Origin: a virus
Virus record (IMG/VR): IMGVR_UViG_3300035179_000074
Location: 1-21,255 of that record
Strand: one strand, 5' to 3'
DNA: 21,255 bases
Shown here: one piece after another, positions 6,877 to 13,109 of the stretch
Layout of the letters: each line of letters begins with the position of its first letter
Numbering within the stretch: position 1 is the stretch's first letter
The notes under the pieces: generated by a model
What the model was told of the DNA's origin: nothing
The model's database searches: none
What the model saw: the letters and a program-made list of their open reading frames with translations, nothing else
Translations under genes and position numbers: made by a program

Positions 6877-7371
6877 CTACCCCAGGGCGATGCCGACGTC
6901 CAGGGCCTGGACGCCGGTGCCGACCATGTCCAGGTTCTTGTTGGTGCCGGAAATGTCGCTGCCGGCATCGTTGGTAAGGATGAGGTGCTCGGCGCCGGGG
7001 GCGAGGGTGACCTTGAAGTCGGCCCCGAGGCCGTCGTACCCGTTCGCGGCGCCCTTGGCGATGCTGATGGGGTTCGCGTTCGTGGACGGGTTGCGGAGGC
7101 GGAGGACCTGGACCCGCAGGCCGGTGCCGTCGGTGATGAGCTCGTTGGTGCCGAGGAGGGCGGTCAGGTCCAGGGTCTTGGTGCCGGCGGCGAGGGCGAC
7201 CTGGGCCGCGGCCCAGAGCCTGACCGGCGGGGAACTGTCGACCTTCAGGGTCTTGGCGGTGTCCCACGAGGAGTGGGTGACGAGGCGGGTCCCGGCCGGG
7301 GCGGCGGGGACGTTGGCCTCGAGGGTCTCCTTGGCCTTCGCGGTGGCGGCGTAAATCAGCTGTAGCGACAT
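6877..7371 (-). CDS. Beta-rich virion protein after the tail tube
   Basis: A 164-residue protein. Residues 1-60 are mixed; residues 80-164 form a beta-sandwich-like pattern with LRVQVLRLRNPSTNANPISI, GLGADFKVTLAPGAEHLILT and NLDMVGTGVQALDVGIALG. I recall such a domain in small phage virion proteins without a known function. AAGGAG lies 7 bases before the ATG at 7371, giving good start support. It lies between the tail tube and the chaperone genes, where a tail-tube decoration or accessory tube protein would fit. The genes on both sides are separated from it by gaps with hairpins, so its expression may be tuned separately. Confidence 0.8.
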   Translation of the reverse strand: MSLQLIYAATAKAKETLEANVPAAPAGTRLVTHSSWDTAKTLKVDSSPPVRLWAAAQVALAAGTKTLDLTALLGTNELITDGTGLRVQVLRLRNPSTNANPISIAKGAANGYDGLGADFKVTLAPGAEHLILTNDAGSDISGTNKNLDMVGTGVQALDVGIALG

Positions 7372-7484
7372 GGACTTCTCCTTGTCTCGCGGCTGCCGGT
7401 GGCAGCGGTGCGGCCCAGGTTATCGGTCGGCAGCTGCCTGCCTGGCAGCTGCACGGGTGCAGGCCTTGGTTCTTGCGCCCGGGC
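7372..7484 (-). other. Intergenic gap with several hairpins (GCTGCC/GGCAGC family)
   Basis: This 113-base gap follows the tail tube stop. It holds GCTGCC-GGT-GGCAGC at 7392-7406, a longer GCAGCTGCC-TGCCT-GGCAGCTGC (9-bp stem) at 7430-7452, and an abutting TGCAC-GG-GTGCA at 7450-7461. No T-run follows any of them on the minus strand. They could cap the 3' end of the abundant tail-tube message or slow transcription. I see no open reading frame here. Confidence 0.8.
7430..7452 (-). repeat. Extended GGCAGC/GCTGCC hairpin, third location
   Basis: A perfect 9-base-pair stem with a 5-base loop (GCAGCTGCC-TGCCT-GGCAGCTGC). Its core and loop length match the copies at 6848 and 17465, with one loop change (TACCT to TGCCT). 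It lies between the tail tube gene and the beta-rich protein gene. Confidence 0.85.
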
Positions 7485-7925
7485 CTAGACGACCTTCCAC
7501 TCCGGCACGTTCTCGGAGTAGGTCGGCTTGGCCGAGATGCTGACGGTCAGGGCGTCCTCGAGCGGCTCGTTGCGGTCGAACTTCAGGATGGCGCAGTCGG
7601 CGAGGAGGCCTTCGGTGCCGGGGGTCTCGATGTCGCCGTCCATGATGGCGAGGCCCATCAGGGTGTCATCCATGAACGCGGCGCGCATCGCGAGGAAGCC
7701 CGGGTCCTCGGTGTCCCAGTTCATCTGCCAGTCGATGGTGGCGTCCTTGAGGGCGCCGATGGTGGCCTTCCAGCCCCCGCCGCCGCGGCGGCTGACGTCG
7801 GCCTCGCCCTTGGCGATGTTCAGGGTGAGGTCCTTGACGTTGGTGACCTCGGTCCAGGCGGGGCTGCCGCCGATGCCTTCGGTGCAGAAGTAGAGTTTCG
7901 CCTCGCTGCCGATCGGAACGTCCAT
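7485..7925 (-). CDS. Major tail tube protein
   Basis: A 146-residue protein with the layout of siphovirus tail tube proteins: an N-terminal MDVPIGSEAKLYFCTEGIGG strand region, a central loop with EADVSRRGGGGWKATIGALK, then WQMNWDTEDPGFLAMRAAFM and a closing strand LEDALTVSISAKPTYSENVP. Copies would stack in hexameric rings to form the tail tube, with the tape measure inside. AGGAGG sits 7 bases before the ATG at 7925, the strong ribosome site expected for an abundant structural protein. It lies between the HK97 gp10-like gene and the chaperones, the usual place. Confidence is high on family, based on motif pattern and context. Confidence 0.88.
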   Translation of the reverse strand: MDVPIGSEAKLYFCTEGIGGSPAWTEVTNVKDLTLNIAKGEADVSRRGGGGWKATIGALKDATIDWQMNWDTEDPGFLAMRAAFMDDTLMGLAIMDGDIETPGTEGLLADCAILKFDRNEPLEDALTVSISAKPTYSENVPEWKVV

Positions 7926-7952
7926 GCTGCGGCCTCCTGTCGCTCTCGCGAC

Positions 7953-8345
7953 CTATCGAACCGAGGCGGCCCAGTGGCGGGGCAGCCGGTCCCTGACCTG
8001 TTCAAGCGCCGGTCCCATGAAGGGCCGGCGCGGGTACTCTTGGCCTTTATATCGGCCGCCGAACTCGTGCGGCTGCGCAGAGCCGCCAACGAAGGCCGCA
8101 TCGGGGCCGACGACGGCCGAGGTGCCTTCGGGCTCGACGGCGTACAGGATCGCCCTTTTCATGAGGCCGCGGCGGGTGTGCGGCGGTCGGCCCGGGGCGC
8201 TCGCGCGCCGGCTGGGCCGAATGCTGCGGCGCGCCGTGAGCCGGATCGCGGCCGCGGCGTGGCCGAGGCTCTTGAAATTGCCGCGGCGGGCCGCCGCGGC
8301 GACCTTCTCGGCGTGGAACCGCGTTTTACATTTCATGCGAACCAT
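7953..8345 (-). CDS. HK97 gp10-like head-tail/tail completion protein
   Basis: A 130-residue basic protein. It has an N-terminal helix region (KVAAAARRGNFKSLGHAAAA, IRLTARRSIRPS), a central beta segment (AILYAVEPEGTSAVVGPDAA) and the HEFGGRYKGQEYPRRPFMGPAL motif region (residues 92-113). The HEFGG...RPFMGPAL ending is typical of phage morphogenesis proteins of the HK97 gp10 / tail-completion group, which act at the neck before the tail tube docks. The ATG at 8345 has AAAGG 7 bases upstream. It directly precedes the tail tube gene, in keeping with that role. Confidence 0.85.
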   Translation of the reverse strand: MVRMKCKTRFHAEKVAAAARRGNFKSLGHAAAAIRLTARRSIRPSRRASAPGRPPHTRRGLMKRAILYAVEPEGTSAVVGPDAAFVGGSAQPHEFGGRYKGQEYPRRPFMGPALEQVRDRLPRHWAASVR

Positions 8346-8381
8346 GCAGGCGCCTTTTACAGTGCGGGCCGCATGCGGCCG

Positions 8382-10784
8382 CTAGCCGACCCCCAGAAGT
8401 GCGAGATCCTCCAGGGGGCGGTTCCAGGACCATCCCGGCCGCGAAACCATCGATGCGAATTCGGCCGCCGAAATCGCCTCGTGCCGGACGCCGAGGGAAT
8501 GGAAGAGGCCGAAGCCGAAGCCCGTCCCGGCAGGATCGACGCCGAAGTGCGCGTCGATCGGCGCGCCGACGCTGAGGATGCCGCTGTCGTCGGCGCTCTG
8601 GATCCCCTCGACGGGGCTCCACACTCGCAACGTGACGACCCCGCCGGCCGCCTGCGAGATCGCAACCCACAGTTTGTCGAAGTGCCGCCACTTCACCGTG
8701 CCCGTTTGGACGGGCGGGTCGGAGCCGTTCCACAAACCGAAGGTCTGCGCAGCGGGGTAATACATCACGGCCAGTTTGCCCGTGCCGGCGGGGCCGTGGA
8801 TCGTGACGAGGGGCACGCCATCGGCGGCAACCGCCGCCGCCCACCCGTCGCCCGGATGCCAGCCGAAGAGGAGCGACCAGGGCGCGGCGCAACCGGCCAG
8901 GGAGACCGAGGCCTGCTCGTCCGCCCGGGCCGTCCCGCCGACCTGCCAGGCGGTGGCCGCGACCCAGTCGTCGAGGTAGAGGACGCGGAAACAGTCGATG
9001 CGGGCGTCGAAGGTCCCGGCCGTGCCGATGCCGCGAACGTACACGGTGTTGATCTTCGTCGGCGGGCCCGTGACCTTGCCCGTCCTTACGAGCTGCACCC
9101 ATTTGCCCGTTCCGACGCACTTGCCGACCGCGTCGTCCCAGTGGATGCCGGTGCTTGGCATGCCGCTGTCGTTCGGGTGGAGGAACCACGTCCAATCGGC
9201 GGGGCAGGCGTCGACCCGCAGCCAGACCGAAATGACGATGCGCTTTCCCGCGGCCGGGGTCGCATAGACCGGGTAATCCGGAGCGCCGGCGCCCGCAGAG
9301 GAGCAGAAATAATAATATTGCGGGATGTAGAAGTCGCAGAAGGTGCTCGTACCCTGGCTCCGCAGGTACTCGGCGCCGTGCATCCCGCCGTCCGTGCCCT
9401 TCACGTTCGAGCCCGGGTTGCATTTCCAGTTGTTGCTGCCGACGATCCAGCCCACGAGGTCCGAGTTGAGGACGTCCACCACGACGTTCGTTTCGCCGCG
9501 CTCGACGCGCAGGGCGTTGACGAGCGCCGGCGAGACCGCCGGGAACGAGACGACCTGGTCGTCGCCCGCCCCCTTGTTCCGGTATCCGTAGACGCGGCCC
9601 TCGGCGACGAAGTTCGTCACGCGCACGCCCATGTTGTTGCCGACATCGCGCCACAGGGCGACCCAGTGGACGCCGTCCGCGCTCGCATAGACGCCGTCCT
9701 GGCTGCCGGCCGCCGGGGCGTAGAGGCAGAACGAGAGGTAGATGACGCCGCTGTGGATGCGGACGGAGCGGATCCACTCGTCGTAGGCCGCGTTCCAGGA
9801 ATAGCGCGCGTAGTCGTCCGTCTCGGTCGGGAGGGGCGGCCGCCAGAGCCGCTCATAGACGCCGGTCGCGGGGTCGAGGGAGAAAAGGTCGTGGCCGGCG
9901 ACGAGCAGCTTGCCGCCAAAGGGGACTTTCGCCTCCGGCTGTACCGGGACCGCGCCCGTCTGAAGGATCGTCGGCGTCCACGCCCCGTCGCCGGGTTCCC
10001 AATCGACGGGCCGGTCGAGTTGCATCACGATCGAGTCCGCCCCATCCCCCCATGCCGCGTAGATGCGGGTCGGATTACCTTCGGCATCGAGCGTCGCCGG
10101 GTCGAAGTCGGCCCCGTGGAAGTGGGCCCCCGCCGCCTCCGTCGTCTTCGACCAGATCGGGTCCCAGTGAATGCCCGCGTCCTCGGTGTACCAGAGATTC
10201 CGGCCGGCGTAGACCGGGTCGGCCCGGCCGGTGTAGTCGCCGTAGACGAAACGGTTGCCCCGGACGCCGGGGCTCGTGGGGCCCGGGTTCCCGCCGTCGT
10301 GCTGGTGATGGACCTTCGTCCAGGTCGCGTCCACGTCCGTGGGGTTCGCCGACCGGTAGATGCGGCATTGCTCGATCGCGCCGTCGGTGTACCCGTTCGT
10401 CCGGCCGACGACGAGGAGCCACGAGCCGTCGGCCATGACGCGGCAGGCCGTGATATAGACCGCCGCCTCGGCGTTCATCGCCGTCCAGTCCTTATCCGCG
10501 TCGCCGATGTGCATGATCTCCTGGCCGGGGGCGGCCGCCAGGTCCCCGAGGGGCGGGGCTTTGGCGTAAAGCGTTTTCGCATTCGCGGACGCGTAGAGGA
10601 CGAGGCCGCGGCCGGCGTCGTAGTCGAGGGGGTATCCGGGGCCGTGGTCCGTCACGACGGCCCCGCCGCTTGCGGCCTTCTCATACCGCACAGCGCCCGA
10701 GGCGACGTCGATGAGCGACTGACCATCCGCCGCGAGCTTCGTCGCGATGCTCGGGCGCGTGATGGTCGTTGCTCGGCCGGGCAT
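8382..10784 (-). CDS. Large Asp-box/jelly-roll/LamG-like protein (putative receptor-binding or tail-spike)
   Basis: An 800-residue protein with a modular build. Residues about 20-420 look like a sialidase-type beta-propeller with two Asp-box-like motifs: YTEDAGIHWDPIW (199-211) and YASADGVHWVALW (366-378). Residues about 430-605 resemble a carbohydrate-binding jelly-roll (VVVDVLNSDLVGWIVGS to RIDCFRVLYLDDW). Residues about 630-780 resemble a LamG/concanavalin sandwich. I see no secretion signal and no proven hydrolase active site, so binding rather than cleavage is the safe call; glycan cleavage is possible. The start at 10784 lies 1 base after the upstream TAG, implying coupling. Such a large glycan-binding-type protein is expected with tail fibres, yet here it lies among neck genes. 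Confidence 0.8.
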   Translation of the reverse strand: MPGRATTITRPSIATKLAADGQSLIDVASGAVRYEKAASGGAVVTDHGPGYPLDYDAGRGLVLYASANAKTLYAKAPPLGDLAAAPGQEIMHIGDADKDWTAMNAEAAVYITACRVMADGSWLLVVGRTNGYTDGAIEQCRIYRSANPTDVDATWTKVHHQHDGGNPGPTSPGVRGNRFVYGDYTGRADPVYAGRNLWYTEDAGIHWDPIWSKTTEAAGAHFHGADFDPATLDAEGNPTRIYAAWGDGADSIVMQLDRPVDWEPGDGAWTPTILQTGAVPVQPEAKVPFGGKLLVAGHDLFSLDPATGVYERLWRPPLPTETDDYARYSWNAAYDEWIRSVRIHSGVIYLSFCLYAPAAGSQDGVYASADGVHWVALWRDVGNNMGVRVTNFVAEGRVYGYRNKGAGDDQVVSFPAVSPALVNALRVERGETNVVVDVLNSDLVGWIVGSNNWKCNPGSNVKGTDGGMHGAEYLRSQGTSTFCDFYIPQYYYFCSSAGAGAPDYPVYATPAAGKRIVISVWLRVDACPADWTWFLHPNDSGMPSTGIHWDDAVGKCVGTGKWVQLVRTGKVTGPPTKINTVYVRGIGTAGTFDARIDCFRVLYLDDWVAATAWQVGGTARADEQASVSLAGCAAPWSLLFGWHPGDGWAAAVAADGVPLVTIHGPAGTGKLAVMYYPAAQTFGLWNGSDPPVQTGTVKWRHFDKLWVAISQAAGGVVTLRVWSPVEGIQSADDSGILSVGAPIDAHFGVDPAGTGFGFGLFHSLGVRHEAISAAEFASMVSRPGWSWNRPLEDLALLGVG

Positions 10785-10785
10785 G

Positions 10786-11103
10786 CTAATCCTCGATGTA
10801 GCCGATGAGGCCCTTAACCGTGCCGCCCGTCACCAAGAGCTTGAGGGCACCGCCCTTGGCCGTCTCGCACCAGCCCGCGTAGCAGGGTTGCCAGACCCGG
10901 GAGCGTTCGGCCTCGAGACCGATCGCGGCGTCATCGCCGGAGTAGAGGGTGGCCGCGGCGCCTTCGGGGATTTCAAAGTCGGCGAAGATGACGCGGATGA
11001 TCTTGCCTTCCACGGCCGCGATGAGTTCCTGCGGGTCGTCGCCGGCGTCGATGCTGAACGGCAGCCGCTTCAGCATCGGCCAACGGGCTTCCAACATGTC
11101 CAC
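10786..11103 (-). CDS. Small beta-sandwich virion protein
   Basis: A 105-residue protein with a strand pattern from about residue 30 (AAVEGKIIRVIFADFEIPEG, AATLYSGDDAAIGLEAERSR, YAGWCETAKGGALKLLVTGG, GLIGYIED). The GWxETAxGxAL core followed by a short Gly-rich strand and a final acidic Y-x-E/D end is a pattern I recall from small phage capsid- or fibre-associated beta proteins of unknown function. The GTG at 11103 is chosen over ATG 11097 because AGGAG lies 7 bases before it. It forms a coupled pair with the following 800-residue surface protein and may be its virion anchor; that is inference. Confidence 0.75.
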   Translation of the reverse strand: MDMLEARWPMLKRLPFSIDAGDDPQELIAAVEGKIIRVIFADFEIPEGAAATLYSGDDAAIGLEAERSRVWQPCYAGWCETAKGGALKLLVTGGTVKGLIGYIED

Positions 11104-11113
11104 GGCCTATCTC

Positions 11114-11542
11114 CTATCGGACGACGCGGAAGGTCAGGGTCAGGATGCTGGTGAACTGCCGCAGCTCCTCCATGTGTTCCTGGGCGTAGACCGGCACGTT
11201 CTCGGTCCTGACCCACGTCGCGGCGGGGTACAGCGCGAGCCGGCGGTGGCGGAAAAAGTCGGCGATGGCCTGCACCAGGTTCATGAGGGGGTCGAGCTCG
11301 AGCGGGGCGTCGGTCTCGTATTTCTTCTGGACCGCGATGTCGACCTGGACGTGCCACTGGTCGCGGCTGCGGTCCGCGACCTCGAGGGCGACGGCCTTGG
11401 GGACGACCGTGACGTGGAGGGTGGTCATGTCGGCGAGGTCGAAGACGGGGTGGTAGAGCCGCTGCGCGACGAAGGGCGGCGCGAACGTGCCGGCGTTCAG
11501 CTCGTCCTTCACGGCCTCCGCGATGTCGGTGATGACGGCCAT
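11114..11542 (-). CDS. Tail terminator-like / minor tail protein
   Basis: A 142-residue protein with a helix (ITDIAEAVKDELNAG), a central beta strand pair (TTLHVTVVPKAVAL, WHVQVDIAVQKKYE), a helix (LMNLVQAIADFFRHRRL) and a final strand (FTSILTLTFRVVR). That order is typical of tail terminators such as lambda gpU and the minor tail proteins of similar size (gpU is about 131 residues), which cap the tail tube at the head-proximal end. The start at 11542 is the ATG 2 bases after the stop of the 57-residue membrane protein; the frame is open further upstream, but that part overlaps the membrane protein gene. Confidence 0.78.
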   Translation of the reverse strand: MAVITDIAEAVKDELNAGTFAPPFVAQRLYHPVFDLADMTTLHVTVVPKAVALEVADRSRDQWHVQVDIAVQKKYETDAPLELDPLMNLVQAIADFFRHRRLALYPAATWVRTENVPVYAQEHMEELRQFTSILTLTFRVVR

Positions 11543-11544
11543 GT

Positions 11545-11718
11545 TCAGTGGCTTCCCCAAAGGCTGATCAGGAGCGAGCCGACGCCTGCGAGGAGGGCCC
11601 CAAGGACGGCCACCGTCACGGTCCAATGATGGGCGAGGTGCCGCGACATGCGGCGGCCGAGTTCGGTCAGCCGCTCGTCGATGCGAATCAGGAGATCATG
11701 GTCGGTTGCGTCGGCCAT
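11545..11718 (-). CDS. 57-residue one-helix membrane protein (XhlA-like topology)
   Basis: This small gene fills the gap between the head-tail joining protein and the tail-terminator-like protein. The product starts MADATDHDLLIRIDERLTEL, an amphipathic helix with heptad character. It is followed by a basic His-rich patch (RRMSRHLAHHW) and one hydrophobic helix (residues 33-54, TVTVAVLGALLAGVGSLLIS) ending in LWGSH. GGAGG lies 7 bases before the ATG at 11718. Both neighbours are 2 bases away, so it is translated as part of the operon. Coiled coil plus one C-terminal membrane helix is the topology of haemolysin XhlA-type and some holin-associated phage proteins. Finding it among neck genes is odd, and its role is unknown. 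Confidence 0.8.
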   Translation of the reverse strand: MADATDHDLLIRIDERLTELGRRMSRHLAHHWTVTVAVLGALLAGVGSLLISLWGSH

Positions 11719-11720
11719 CG

Positions 11721-12101
11721 TCACCCCTCCTTGGCAACCAGTTTTGTGTGAATCCGCAGTGTCCGGTGGTACGGGTCGCTATAGCGCCAGGCCGGCTCCG
11801 TGCCGGGGGCCATGACCTCATAGGTCAGGATGTTGCCGTCCTGGAGCTCCTCGACGCGGTCTCCGGCCGCGGGCAGGGCCGGCTCGCCGCCCAGGACCAG
11901 GTCAGCGGCGGCGATCAGGAAGTCCCGCGACTCCGTGACCACAACCACGCCGTAGGCGTCGGGCGCCTCGAAGAGGCTGCGGCCGATCGTCGCGTCGACC
12001 TCGACCGCCTCGGCGCCGCGGCGGTACGTCACCGGCCTGGCCAGGTGCACCTTGCGCTTGGCGCCGAGCCACGCCGAGGCGACCTCGAAGGCGTCCGGCA
12101 C
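11721..12101 (-). CDS. Head-tail joining / head completion protein
   Basis: A 126-residue protein. It has an N-terminal helix (AFEVASAWLGAKRKV), then beta strands (HLARPVTYRRGAEAVEVDAT, VVVVTESRDFLIAAADLVLG) and a closing GDRVEELQDGNILTYEVMAP ... WRYSDPYHRTLRIHTK. The G-D-x-V-E ... Y-E-V-x-x-P-G ... W-R-Y-S-D-P-Y pattern is characteristic of the phage head-tail joining or head completion group (lambda gpFII-size, about 120 residues). These form a ring under the portal before tail attachment. The GTG at 12101 has AAGGAG 8 bases upstream. It follows the DUF2190 gene, the usual position. Confidence 0.82.
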   Translation of the reverse strand: MPDAFEVASAWLGAKRKVHLARPVTYRRGAEAVEVDATIGRSLFEAPDAYGVVVVTESRDFLIAAADLVLGGEPALPAAGDRVEELQDGNILTYEVMAPGTEPAWRYSDPYHRTLRIHTKLVAKEG

Positions 12102-12142
12102 GGAGGCGCTCCTTTTCCTGGGCCGTCATCACCGGCCGAGGG

Positions 12143-12961
12143 TTAGCTCGGCAGTAGCGGGATCGTGTACCAGGTCGTCGCGTCGTAGGCGACGAAGATA
12201 GCCGAGACCTTGGCCGCGAGGGACATCGCTGTGTTGGCCCCGATGGCGTTGATGGCGTCGTCGGTGTTCGGGTAGACCTTCAGGATGGCATTCTCGCCGT
12301 CGCGATTCTTCACGACGCAGAGCTTGCCGGCGGCCGCCGCGGGCAGCTTGACGCCCTTGTTGGCGTCGGCCCCGGTGACGAGGGTGAAGCCCTCGGCGAT
12401 GAGGGTGGCCCCGGCCTGATCGGCGCCGGCGGCCGCGACCGTCGCCGAGGCGACGCCGACCACGCCGGCCCCGCTCAGCGTCAGCGGACCCGTCACTGGC
12501 TGGTCCTCGTAGGAATCGCCGTCGGCGATCAGGATGCGGCCCGCGGTGTAGAGCACCGCGCCGACGTCGCCCAGATCCGCGAGGGAGAGGGTCTCGGCGG
12601 CGCTCGATTCCACGCTCCGCAAGGCGAGGCGCACGGTGCTATCCGTGGCGGCCGTGATCTGGAGCGAGAAGCCCATGAACGTGTTGCCGGTGGCCGACGT
12701 GGTGGCGGCCCCGGTGCCGGGCGTGCCGCCCACGGGGTCGCCGTCGGCGTCCCAGTAGACCGCCCCGCCCACCGCGAAGACAACGGCGGCCTGGACGACG
12801 TCGAACACGCCCTCGACCGCGAGGCTGCCGAGCTTGCCCGCCGCGATGGCGAGCTTGGCGATGCCGACGAGCGCGGCGAGGATGACGACCTGGCCCGCGG
12901 CGACGTCCCCACCGGGCGTATAGTCGACGCTCCGGCCTTCCTGGACAAACGTGGCCTGCAT
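12143..12961 (-). CDS. DUF2190-type capsid accessory protein with C-terminal extension
   Basis: A 272-residue protein. Residues 1-115 match the DUF2190 pattern: MQATFVQEGRSVDYTPGGDV, hydrophobic strands and the AVYWDADGDPVGGTPGTGAA core. Such proteins sit next to the capsid gene in many phages and are thought to decorate or stabilise the head; the function is not settled. DUF2190 proteins are often near 110 residues, so residues 116-272 are an addition: a linker, then a beta-rich domain (EGFTLVTGADANKGVKLPAA, CVVKNRDGENAILKVYPN, AIFVAYDATTWYTIPLLPS) of the kind seen in phage appendage proteins. AAGGAG is 8 bases before the ATG at 12961. Confidence 0.82.
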   Translation of the reverse strand: MQATFVQEGRSVDYTPGGDVAAGQVVILAALVGIAKLAIAAGKLGSLAVEGVFDVVQAAVVFAVGGAVYWDADGDPVGGTPGTGAATTSATGNTFMGFSLQITAATDSTVRLALRSVESSAAETLSLADLGDVGAVLYTAGRILIADGDSYEDQPVTGPLTLSGAGVVGVASATVAAAGADQAGATLIAEGFTLVTGADANKGVKLPAAAAGKLCVVKNRDGENAILKVYPNTDDAINAIGANTAMSLAAKVSAIFVAYDATTWYTIPLLPS

Positions 12962-13109
12962 GGGAATATCTCCTTATGCCGCCGTCCCGGCCGCGGCGCG
13001 CCGGTAGTTCAATGTGAATCCGTGCCGGCGGCCGGGCCGGATTTTGCCGGCCCGGCCGGGGCACGTGCCCGAACCGAACGGGGACTCGCCAGCCCCCGCA
13101 GTTCTTGGT
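12962..13109 (-). other. 148-base gap between capsid and DUF2190 genes with strong hairpin
   Basis: A perfect inverted repeat, 12 base pairs with the six-base loop ATTTTG, spans 13029-13058, and the palindrome GGGCACGTGCCC (13059-13070) adjoins it. On the minus strand the hairpin lies after the capsid stop. No T-run follows, so it is more like a processing, stabilising or pausing structure than an intrinsic terminator. A 12-codon TTG-started frame near 13016-12978 has no independent support. Confidence 0.75.

Noticed and set aside
7473-10808. A 1111-codon open frame on the plus strand
   Set aside because: Antisense to the tail tube, gp10-like and 800-residue genes; Arg/Val/Asp-rich without domains. 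The minus-strand proteins have clear folds and ribosome sites.
12962-13109. Capsid-downstream hairpin as a rho-independent terminator
   Set aside because: The stem is strong but no T-run follows on the transcribed strand, so it was listed only as a structured gap.
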